The translations under genes were made by a program, and so were the position numbers. A DNA stretch of 15,395 bases from an uncultured Prevotellaceae bacterium (GTDB lineage: Bacteria > Bacteroidota > Bacteroidia > Bacteroidales > Bacteroidaceae): contig CACYKX010000059.1 of assembly GCA_902775075.1 (NCBI GenBank), forward strand, positions 1-15,395, read 5' to 3'. This document shows positions 1-7,408 of this stretch, piece by piece. Every line of letters begins with the position of its first letter. Within the stretch, counting starts at the first letter, position 1. The notes under the pieces were generated by a model. It had not been told where the DNA came from and ran no database searches. It saw only the letters and a list, made by a program, of their open reading frames with translations.

Positions 1-70
1 ATCTCTGGATTTCAAAGAGCTGATGCAGAAGATGGCTGAGTTGCAAGATCGTATAAGGCATATTGAATAA
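1..70 (+). CDS. 3' end of an unidentified upstream gene (partial)
   Basis: An open frame enters from the left edge and ends at a TAA at 68-70; in frame from base 2 it encodes 22 residues. The peptide is charged and heptad-like (for example ELMQKMAELQDRI), which suits a C-terminal coiled coil or helix. Nothing here identifies the family. The stop lies 13 bases before the ATG of the SIR2 gene, with no visible promoter between, so it may be the first gene of the same operon. It could also be a chance open frame, since only 69 bases are visible. Confidence 0.5.
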   Translation, partial: SLDFKELMQKMAELQDRIRHIE

Positions 71-83
71 AAATATTTTAGCA

Positions 84-1109
84 ATGACAAAGGAGCAAAT
101 TTTTACAGAAATACAAAATGTCGTTTCCAATAATCCCGTTTTGGTGATTGGCAGTGGCGCTTCCGTGCCCTATCATATTCCTGGAATGGATTCTCTTGCA
201 ACTGCGCTAAAGCATTTTTTTAGTTCCCACCCATACACAAATTCAGACTCTGTAAAAGCTGTACAAGAATTTGTAGAAAATCTGAATATGGGAATGGGAC
301 TTGAAGAAGCCCTGCTAAATACAAAAGCAACTGATGAGGTCGAGAATGATATTGTTCGTAATGTATGGAATCTAGTAGGACAAGCTGACAAAGAAGTTTA
401 TACGAGGCTGCTCCGTGACGAGGTTATGGCACTCAGGTCTTTGCTAGACTTCCTCGTGTATAAAGACCCTGCAAAGATTTGCAACATCATAACAACTAAT
501 TATGACCGAATCATAGAATATGCGGCTTGTCAGACAGAGGCCTATATCAATACTGGATTTACTCCAAATATTGTAGGTCATCCATACAATAAGATTGATT
601 TCTTGCCCAAAAGAATAGAATCGGAATATACAGGCTCACTCAACATTTGGAAAGTTCACGGTTCGTTGGACTGGTTCAAGAAAGATGGGAGGGTTATATC
701 GTTGGCCAATGCGGCAGCAATTCCTGACGATTACACTCCATGTATTATTACACCAGGTACAAACAAATATGAGAGGACTCAACAAGAACCTTACCGAGAA
801 ATTTTCTCTCATGTTGATGCCGTATTCAATACGGCCACAGGTTTTCTATGTATAGGCTATGGTTTCAACGACTCTCACGTTCATCCTGTATTGTTGAAGA
901 TTGCCCAAAAACGTGGCGTTCGTATTCTATTAGTTACGAAAGACATTACAAAACCCATTGAGGACAATGTAATAAATGCAGGTTATGATTATATTGCTAT
1001 CTTTTCTGATGGTTCCAACGGTACAATCTTCAAAACGCCATCTGACAGTATGGTGATTTCCGACGAAAACTATTGGAGCATTAATGGTTTTGAGAAAATT
1101 TATAAATAA
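84..1109 (+). CDS. SIR2-like NAD-binding protein (NADase subunit of a Sir2-HerA defence pair)
   Basis: The predicted protein is a SIR2-fold enzyme of the SIR2_2 type found in phage defence, about 341 residues from ATG 84. The glycine-rich NAD loop VIGSGAS is at about residues 21-27. The conserved TTNYD motif (candidate catalytic Asn) is at 137-141, KVHGS (candidate catalytic His) at 190-194, and a second nucleotide-loop signature GYGFND at 258-263. Members of this family cleave NAD+ during infection rather than deacetylating protein. There is no signal peptide or membrane segment, so it should be cytosolic. An in-frame TTG at 63 would add seven residues but overlaps the previous gene; ATG 84 is preferred. 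The HerA gene starts 6 bp after the stop, which fits co-translation and a Sir2-HerA complex. Family membership is firm; NADase activity is inferred from the family. Confidence 0.9.
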   Translation: MTKEQIFTEIQNVVSNNPVLVIGSGASVPYHIPGMDSLATALKHFFSSHPYTNSDSVKAVQEFVENLNMGMGLEEALLNTKATDEVENDIVRNVWNLVGQADKEVYTRLLRDEVMALRSLLDFLVYKDPAKICNIITTNYDRIIEYAACQTEAYINTGFTPNIVGHPYNKIDFLPKRIESEYTGSLNIWKVHGSLDWFKKDGRVISLANAAAIPDDYTPCIITPGTNKYERTQQEPYREIFSHVDAVFNTATGFLCIGYGFNDSHVHPVLLKIAQKRGVRILLVTKDITKPIEDNVINAGYDYIAIFSDGSNGTIFKTPSDSMVISDENYWSINGFEKIYK

Positions 1110-1115
1110 AAAAAG

Positions 1116-2834
1116 ATGAATAATATAGTTTTCAATTACACTAAAAAAGATATCATAGGTCTTGTCAATAGTGTTGACACGGGTATGTCCACAGCCGTCA
1201 TCAACGATGATAGCACCTTGTCTCAATTGCAAGTCAATCAACTTTTGGCTGTACAGAGCCCAAAATCAGGACGCTTTATCATCGCAATGATTATTAAGAT
1301 TTATCGAAAAGCATCCAATGTAGATGATGAAGAAGAAACAGAAGATGGAGCTGCTCTTGCCACATTCAACCAGGTTCGACTTGTTTTCGTAGGCGAATTT
1401 ATTGATAAAATTGGAACAAAGACCAATGTGTTTCGTAGAAATGTGAGCGCTGTACCATCTATTGATGCGCCATGTTATAAAATAGAACATGAGAGATTAA
1501 CGAACCTGATGCAGTCCATTTCTTCAGAACTAGCGACCTCTGTTAATCCTTTACAGATAGGAAAATATACAATGGATGAAAGTAGCATTGCTTATCTTGA
1601 CGCAGACAAACTCTTTCAACGTCATGCAGCTATCGTCGGCTCTACGGGTAGTGGCAAATCTTTTTGTGTTGCAAGGATTGTAGAACAAATGGCTGCATTA
1701 AGACATGCCAATGGAATACTCTTCGACATACATGGTGAATATTCTGGTGAATCTTTCAAACGAAACGGCATTAAACAACTTAAAATAGCAACTCCAGGCG
1801 ATTTGTCTGTCAGCGATAAATTGAATAATGGAATTTTGATGGTTCCATATTGGTTGTTGAACTATGAGGAAATGCAGGCTTTGCTCCTTGACAGAAGCGA
1901 TCAAAATGCACCAAACCAAGCAATGCTGTTTTCAAGAGAAGTGTTAAGTGAAAAGGAGCAAACTGTAAAAGGTACCGAGTATGATAATATTATAACTGTA
2001 GACAGTCCTGTTGCCTACAATCTACAGCCATTAGTCCAGACATTTGAAAAACTTGATGTCGAAATGGTATCTGGAGCAAGAGGAGAAAAGCAAGGTCCAT
2101 TTCATGGCAAACTGACACGTTTTATCCAACGTATTAATAACAAACTATCTGACAAAAGGATGGGATTTATGTTTAGCCTTTCCAGTGAGGAACTTAAGCA
2201 GGAGTGGCTTAACCAATTTTGCTCAGTATTGATGGATGGTAAAAGTGGAATTAAAGTAATAGATATGTCTGAGGTGCCATCCGATGTCCTTCCTTTGGTT
2301 ATTGGATTGCTGGCAAGAATTGTATTTTCAATACAACAATGGAGTACGACGGAAAATCGCCATCCTTTAGCATTATTATGCGATGAAGCCCACCTCTATG
2401 TTCAACAGGCAACTACCTTGGATGCAGTTGCGGAATTAGGTTTGCGTAGTTTTGAGCGTATAGCAAAAGAAGGACGCAAATATGGAGTGGGACTAGTCAT
2501 CATCAGTCAGCGTCCATCCGAGGTAAATCGTACCGTATTAAGCCAATGTAACAATTTTATCAGTTTGCGTCTTACCAATGTAGATGATCAAAACGTTATA
2601 AAGAGGCTTTTGCCAGACAATTTGGGTAATATAGCAGACAACCTTTCCCTCTTGGATATAGCAGAAGCTATCATCGTGGGAGACTCCACCTTACTACCGT
2701 CAAGAGTAAAGATTGATGAGCCATCAATCAAACCTTCAAGCCAAACAATTCCGTTCTGGAGCATTTGGGCAAATGATAATATTTCTCAAAATCTCTCTGA
2801 GGCGATAGGTAATATGATTAAGCAATCAAAATAA
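1116..2834 (+). CDS. herA: HerA-like ATPase (Sir2-HerA defence partner)
   Basis: This 572-residue protein has the HerA/FtsK architecture. Residues about 8-110 resemble the N-terminal HAS barrel. A RecA-like ATPase domain follows, with Walker A GSTGSGKS at 175-182, a conserved FDIHGEYSG segment at about 203-211, Walker B LALLCDEAH at 418-426, and the sensor-like ISQRP at 463-467. HerA proteins form hexamers that move along or unwind DNA. In Sir2-HerA systems the hexamer binds the SIR2 subunit and the pair blocks phage by NAD depletion and/or DNA attack. The gene begins 6 bp after the SIR2 stop and is full length with all ATPase motifs. A more general DUF87 ATPase of unknown role is the alternative, but the SIR2 neighbour makes the defence assignment strong. 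Confidence 0.9.
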   Translation: MNNIVFNYTKKDIIGLVNSVDTGMSTAVINDDSTLSQLQVNQLLAVQSPKSGRFIIAMIIKIYRKASNVDDEEETEDGAALATFNQVRLVFVGEFIDKIGTKTNVFRRNVSAVPSIDAPCYKIEHERLTNLMQSISSELATSVNPLQIGKYTMDESSIAYLDADKLFQRHAAIVGSTGSGKSFCVARIVEQMAALRHANGILFDIHGEYSGESFKRNGIKQLKIATPGDLSVSDKLNNGILMVPYWLLNYEEMQALLLDRSDQNAPNQAMLFSREVLSEKEQTVKGTEYDNIITVDSPVAYNLQPLVQTFEKLDVEMVSGARGEKQGPFHGKLTRFIQRINNKLSDKRMGFMFSLSSEELKQEWLNQFCSVLMDGKSGIKVIDMSEVPSDVLPLVIGLLARIVFSIQQWSTTENRHPLALLCDEAHLYVQQATTLDAVAELGLRSFERIAKEGRKYGVGLVIISQRPSEVNRTVLSQCNNFISLRLTNVDDQNVIKRLLPDNLGNIADNLSLLDIAEAIIVGDSTLLPSRVKIDEPSIKPSSQTIPFWSIWANDNISQNLSEAIGNMIKQSK

Positions 2835-2861
2835 AATCAGATTGGAATTATAAACATAAAT

Positions 2862-3914
2862 ATGAATGAGATAATCACATTAAAACGATTTGCAGACATA
2901 GATTTGAACGACACGTTCTTCAACAGTCTGAAAGAAGACTATCCAGGATTTGATGCTTGGTTCGAGAAAAAGTCCAAGGATAATAGTGAAGCATATGTGC
3001 AATATACAAACGATAACCTACAAGCATTTTTGTATCTAAAGAATGAAAGTGGAGAAGCGTTGACCGATATCACTCCCATTCGTCCTGCTTGTAATCGTCT
3101 GAAGGTTGGCACATTTAAAATAGATGCCCATAACACGAAACTTGGGGAACGCTTCGTAAAGAAGATTTTGGATACAGCACTCGATATGAAGGCTGAGGAA
3201 ATCTATGTAACTATATATCCGAAACACGAAGGGCTTATCCGTATACTACAACGATATGGTTTTAATGAGGAAGGAAAGAAAGGCGAAGAACTTGTATTGG
3301 TAAAGAATATGAAAATTCTAACAGGCGACATCCTCAAAGACTTTCCTTTGCTCACAACAAAAGACAAACGGAAATTTCTGCTTTCCATATACCCTAAATA
3401 TCATACTAAGATGTTCCCCGATTCCATATTGCGAAATGAGGAAAGCAAGAAGTATGAACTTGTCAAAGATGTTTCTTACACAAACAGCATCCACAAAGTA
3501 TACCTCTGCTTTATGTCTGACACCGCAAAATTACAACGAGGAGACATAATCGCAATTTATCGTACAAAAGACGACAAAGGCTCCGCTCGATATCGCAGTG
3601 TTATTACTTCTATATGCCAGATTGAAGAGGTTAAAACCAATAAGGACTTCGCTACCGTTGAAGATTTCCTTGCATACACGAACTTTTATAGTATCTTTGA
3701 CTCCGAGGAATTGAAACAATGGTATCAACAAAAGAATTGCTATATTCTAAAAATGACATACAACATTGCTCTTACAAAAAGGGTCACAAATGGTTATCTT
3801 GTTGATAACCTAAATATGAGCCCTAAGTATTGGGGATTTTTTCAATTAACAGACGAGCAATTTGATGCTATATTAAAAAAAGGAGAAGTCGATGAAGGTG
3901 TTATTATCGATTAA
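2862..3914 (+). CDS. GNAT-family acetyltransferase fused to a PUA/ASCH-like domain
   Basis: This 350-residue protein appears to have two domains. Residues about 1-148 look like a GNAT fold: a strand reading RLKVGTFKIDA (about 79-89), an acetyl-CoA loop and helix around LGERFVKKIL, and a motif-B-like HEGLIRILQRYGF (about 122-134). Residues about 150-350 resemble a PUA-superfamily (ASCH/EVE-like) RNA- or nucleotide-binding module, with a strand-rich stretch around LCFMSDTAKLQRGDIIAIYR. The substrate cannot be read from sequence; a nucleic acid or nucleotide is plausible given the fused domain. The gene starts 27 bp after herA and its last 23 bases overlap the ASCH gene, so all four genes appear to form one operon. 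The acetyl-CoA loop is not a textbook Q/RxxGxG/A, so activity is uncertain. Confidence 0.7.
   Translation: MNEIITLKRFADIDLNDTFFNSLKEDYPGFDAWFEKKSKDNSEAYVQYTNDNLQAFLYLKNESGEALTDITPIRPACNRLKVGTFKIDAHNTKLGERFVKKILDTALDMKAEEIYVTIYPKHEGLIRILQRYGFNEEGKKGEELVLVKNMKILTGDILKDFPLLTTKDKRKFLLSIYPKYHTKMFPDSILRNEESKKYELVKDVSYTNSIHKVYLCFMSDTAKLQRGDIIAIYRTKDDKGSARYRSVITSICQIEEVKTNKDFATVEDFLAYTNFYSIFDSEELKQWYQQKNCYILKMTYNIALTKRVTNGYLVDNLNMSPKYWGFFQLTDEQFDAILKKGEVDEGVIID
3879..3885 (+). promoter_or_regulatory. Strong Shine-Dalgarno for the ASCH gene
   Basis: AAAGGAG lies 6 bases before ATG 3892, inside the end of the preceding GNAT gene. A good Shine-Dalgarno is unusual in this window and supports both the choice of start and independent initiation of the overlapping gene. 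Confidence 0.6.
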
Positions 3915-4260
3915 GCCTGAGTTTGCCGATAAAATATTTAACGGCACAAAGAAATATGAGTTTCGCAAGAATATCTTCAAGAACAAGGACGTTGACACTG
4001 TGGTCGTTTATGCCTCATCTCCTTGGAAATATATAATTGGAGAGTTCAAAATAGATGCAATTCTTTGCGGCAACGTAGATAGCATTTGGAAACAGACTCA
4101 CGTTTTTTCAGGAATCAGCGAGAATTTCTATAGAATGTACTTTGCGAACAAAACAAGTGCATATGCAATAAAGATAGGGCGTGTCACAAAATTCAAGAAG
4201 CCCAAACAGCTTAGTGATTATCATATAAATTATGCACCTCAATCTTTTGTGTATCTGTGA
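3892..4260 (+). CDS. ASCH-domain (PUA-superfamily) small protein
   Basis: This 122-residue protein begins MKVLLSIKPEFADKIFNG and continues with TKKYEFRK, the typical opening of an ASCH domain (beta strand, helix, then a conserved E-x-R/K segment). It ends with strands around SAYAIKIGRVTKFKKP. ASCH domains belong to the PUA superfamily and bind RNA or nucleotides. One characterised member, YqfB, hydrolyses N4-acetylcytidine, but that activity cannot be assumed here. The start overlaps the GNAT gene by 23 bases and has a clear AAAGGAG, so the two products are probably made together. Pairing of an acetyltransferase with an ASCH protein suggests a shared nucleic-acid or nucleotide substrate; this is inference. 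The protein is complete and cytosolic. Confidence 0.8.
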   Translation: MKVLLSIKPEFADKIFNGTKKYEFRKNIFKNKDVDTVVVYASSPWKYIIGEFKIDAILCGNVDSIWKQTHVFSGISENFYRMYFANKTSAYAIKIGRVTKFKKPKQLSDYHINYAPQSFVYL

Positions 4261-4276
4261 ACTTGATAAGAATTAT

Positions 4277-4319
4277 TTTCGGGCGGAAACTGATGAAATA
4301 ATGTGGTTTCCGCCCGAAA
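4277..4319. terminator. Bidirectional stem-loop between converging operons
   Basis: A perfect 14-bp inverted repeat TTTCGGGCGGAAAC (4277-4290) pairs with 4306-4319 around a 15-base loop. It lies 16 bases after the ASCH stop (+ strand) and 14 bases beyond the Res stop (- strand), as expected for a shared terminator. The T-tract is weak on both sides, so it may act as an mRNA 3'-end stabiliser or rely on stem strength. Confidence 0.7.
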
Positions 4320-4333
4320 TCATATACACAGAA

Positions 4334-7300
4334 CTACTTCGTCACAATATCATACAATGACTTGTAGTCCTTGGCAACGTCGTAGATATAGCCGTTGTCG
4401 CTGATGGCCTTGAAGTGACGACGGGCACATTCAATTTTGCTTTCCTCCGAGCCACGGAGTTGAGAACCTTGGAGGTCATTGCCTTTGGACTCCGCCACAA
4501 AATAGACGTGCTTGACACTTCCTTCCCTGAAGGCTACTGCCCAGTCGGGATTGTACTTGCCCATAGGAGTATTGATGTAGAAGCCGTTTGGCAACTTGGT
4601 ATAGACAACCACGTCATCTTCGTGTTCCAGGGATTCGGCAAAGTTTTTCTCTGTACCCATGCTATCAAGCACAACGAGGTCATAGAGTGACTTAGTGGAT
4701 TCGATGGCGTTGATGCCCAACTTACCGCGAAGCATGTTCTCTGTGAAAATATCGGTCGAGAACTTGTCGTTCAGTTTCTCATACTTGATGCATTGGATAA
4801 CGGCAAGAGCTTTGCAGTCATTGATAATCAATCCTGCCTTGATGATGAACTCTTCTGGATTAAGCTTGAACAAATGGAAGGTCGCAGGCTTAATGCCTTT
4901 CAGAATCTCTACGATCGTCTTACGTGTCAAGCCTGTAGCTGTCACCAGTTTGCCAATAAGGTCGTATGTTACTCCCTTACCGATAGCTTCTGTTACATGG
5001 ATGGTACGAGTATTCCCCTGAGTCATTGCTACACCAGCCTCTAAGGACTCTTTATCACGCACGTTATCAAGAGAACCACCTTCTACCACAATGCGTATCT
5101 CTGTTACCTTCAGGTTATCATCCAATGCCTTGATGGACTTCTTCACAAGGTCAGACGTGTCAAAGTTCACCTGATAGTAAGTGCGCTGGTTAATACGTTT
5201 CCAAAGATTTTGGAACTCTTTCTTGTCAAAGTTTTCCTGCTGAAAGTTAGCTGTCTTTGGTTTTCGTGCGTCTTCTGGCTTGACTGATGACGGATTGAAT
5301 ACCGTATCAAGTGCGGCAATAATGCCATCCTTCAGATCGTCAACCTTGCCAAAGTCAAGAGTGCCGTTTCGCTTAGCTTCGTGATATTCCGCAGTCAACG
5401 CTCCTTCGTCGTCAACATAGTCTTGACGTATAAGGGCATTGTAGATGGCACGTGCTTGTGCAAGGTCAAAGTGTCCGTTAGTACCGTCGGCTTTTGTATA
5501 TGGTTTACCCTCAAATAGATTCGGAGTGATGATGATTGGCCTGTCGCCACATGCTTCAGCCATTTCTGTCTGGAGCTTTTTGGCAAAGTCATCATAACTC
5601 TCACTGGCAATAACCGTGAGGATATTGGTATCAAAGACGTGGTCACCCAACACATCGGCATCCTGACGCTCTCCGTTCTGGTTCACACACAGACGCATAC
5701 CACGTCCAACCTCCTGACGTTTCTTTGTTTCGTTGTCGGAGTTCTTCAACGTACATATCTGGAACACGTTGGGGTTATCCCAACCTTCCTTCAATGCAGA
5801 GTGCGAGAAGATAAAGCGTACTGGCTCTTTCAGCGACAACAAACGCTCCTTGTCCTTCATGATGAGGTCAAAGGCACGTTCTTCATTCTCGCCCTCCTTG
5901 TTGCCAGACTCAACAGCTTTTCCTTTCTTGTCCATTGAGAAATAGCCCTGATGAACCTTATCTGGTGCATTGCGAGGGTCTGAGAGATAGCGCAGATAAG
6001 CCTCATCGCCAAATGTTGGCATAAGTTCTGAAAGTACATTTCGGTATTCTTCCTCAAACATCTTGGCAAACTTACCTTTGGTCTCAGGGCCCTCATATAA
6101 ACGGTAGCTATCCACATGGTCAATGAAGAAAAGGCTAAGCACTTTGATTTTCTGGCCAAACAACTGACGTTCACGTTCCAAGTGGGTGCGGATAGTCTCA
6201 CGTATCTGAATACGACGCAAGTAATCTTCGTTGACAGCTCCCACAGCATCACCTTCATGCAGCACCAGGCCATTGACAAAGCGGACTGTGCCTTCTACTC
6301 CGTCAATACGTTCAACGATAAAGTTGTTCTTATATTCGTTCAGTTCTCCACTCTGGGCATATAAATCGAACTGTTCGCCAACAACTTTGCTTGTCTGCTT
6401 GGTACCAGTTGCTGTCTTCACGTCATAGTTGATGCGAGCCTGTGGATTGCCCTTACTGATGATTATTTCCTCCAGATAGACATAGCCGTTGGTGGCTGTA
6501 GAACCAATCTGTTTGATACCTTTCACCTCAATCTTCTTGACAAGTTTCTGGTTATAGGCATCAATGGCATCCAGTCGGAACATCATGTTATAGATGTCAC
6601 CCTTACGGTGTGTGGCACTATATAGCAAAGTAAACAAAGGCCTAAACTGAGCCAGACCCTTGCGTGTCTTATTGCCCTTATCCACACCCAACACACTCTG
6701 AGGCTCATCTATAATCATAATAGGATGACACTGGCTAAGCACGTCAATAGGGCGACGACTGCCAAACTCATCACGTTTGTCAAAGATGATGCGTGCTGCT
6801 TTATCTGCCCTGCCGCCTTTGCTCTTCTCTTCGTCAAAAGAAGAGTTGAAGGCCTGCGTGTTGATAATCATCACGTGTATACCTGCATCGCTGGCAAATG
6901 CGTCAATCTTGCTGAGCTGTTTGGAGTTATATATGAAGTACTGCATTCGCTTGCCGTTATATTCCTGGGCAAAATGCTCCTGCATACTCTCAAAGCTTTT
7001 CAGCACACCTTCACGGATGGCGATACTTGGTACAACCACCACGAATTTCGTCCAGCCGTAACGCTCGTTCAGCTCGTACATGGTCTTGATGTAGGTATAG
7101 GTCTTACCTGTACCTGTTTCCATTTCGATGGTGAACGCCATGCCAACGCCCTGTAAGTCTTGCAGGTAGTCCACAGGTTTCAATCCTTGTTCTGTCTGTA
7201 CGGCACGCACATTTTCGCAGACGGCTTCACGGGCGAGTACGACATTCTTATTACCGAATCCAGCGAGCTTAAATAGCCCTTTATTCTTTCCCTGGTCAAT

Positions 7301-7405
7301 GGTATGGTCACTCTGACCATCACTCTTAGGCTGACCAGTGAAAGCATTAGCTATAGAGCGAGCTGCCTCTGTCTGGAATCGTTGATGTTTATATCTTATT
7401 TGCAT
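4334..7405 (-). CDS. res: Type III restriction enzyme Res subunit (helicase-endonuclease)
   Basis: This 1023-residue protein has the full Res architecture. It has an SF2 helicase core with Walker A METGTGKT (95-102), a DEPQ box in MIIDEPQSVLG (about 230-240), motif III SATH (263-266), motif V in EGWDNPNV (540-547) and motif VI QEVGRGMRL (564-572). A C-terminal PD-(D/E)xK nuclease follows, with PD at 953-954 and E-S-K at 972-974. Res translocates or diffuses on DNA from unmethylated sites and cuts when complexes meet, but only in complex with Mod. It starts 3 bp after the mod stop, so the two are translationally coupled and transcribed from the helicase side. Length and motifs are complete. 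The distal end faces the 4277-4319 terminator. Confidence 0.93.
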   Translation of the reverse strand: MQIRYKHQRFQTEAARSIANAFTGQPKSDGQSDHTIDQGKNKGLFKLAGFGNKNVVLAREAVCENVRAVQTEQGLKPVDYLQDLQGVGMAFTIEMETGTGKTYTYIKTMYELNERYGWTKFVVVVPSIAIREGVLKSFESMQEHFAQEYNGKRMQYFIYNSKQLSKIDAFASDAGIHVMIINTQAFNSSFDEEKSKGGRADKAARIIFDKRDEFGSRRPIDVLSQCHPIMIIDEPQSVLGVDKGNKTRKGLAQFRPLFTLLYSATHRKGDIYNMMFRLDAIDAYNQKLVKKIEVKGIKQIGSTATNGYVYLEEIIISKGNPQARINYDVKTATGTKQTSKVVGEQFDLYAQSGELNEYKNNFIVERIDGVEGTVRFVNGLVLHEGDAVGAVNEDYLRRIQIRETIRTHLERERQLFGQKIKVLSLFFIDHVDSYRLYEGPETKGKFAKMFEEEYRNVLSELMPTFGDEAYLRYLSDPRNAPDKVHQGYFSMDKKGKAVESGNKEGENEERAFDLIMKDKERLLSLKEPVRFIFSHSALKEGWDNPNVFQICTLKNSDNETKKRQEVGRGMRLCVNQNGERQDADVLGDHVFDTNILTVIASESYDDFAKKLQTEMAEACGDRPIIITPNLFEGKPYTKADGTNGHFDLAQARAIYNALIRQDYVDDEGALTAEYHEAKRNGTLDFGKVDDLKDGIIAALDTVFNPSSVKPEDARKPKTANFQQENFDKKEFQNLWKRINQRTYYQVNFDTSDLVKKSIKALDDNLKVTEIRIVVEGGSLDNVRDKESLEAGVAMTQGNTRTIHVTEAIGKGVTYDLIGKLVTATGLTRKTIVEILKGIKPATFHLFKLNPEEFIIKAGLIINDCKALAVIQCIKYEKLNDKFSTDIFTENMLRGKLGINAIESTKSLYDLVVLDSMGTEKNFAESLEHEDDVVVYTKLPNGFYINTPMGKYNPDWAVAFREGSVKHVYFVAESKGNDLQGSQLRGSEESKIECARRHFKAISDNGYIYDVAKDYKSLYDIVTK

Positions 7406-7408
7406 AGC

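Noticed and set aside
63..83. TTG start for the SIR2 protein at 63.
   Set aside because: It overlaps the preceding gene and adds only seven residues; ATG 84 begins a normal-looking N-terminus close to the NAD loop.
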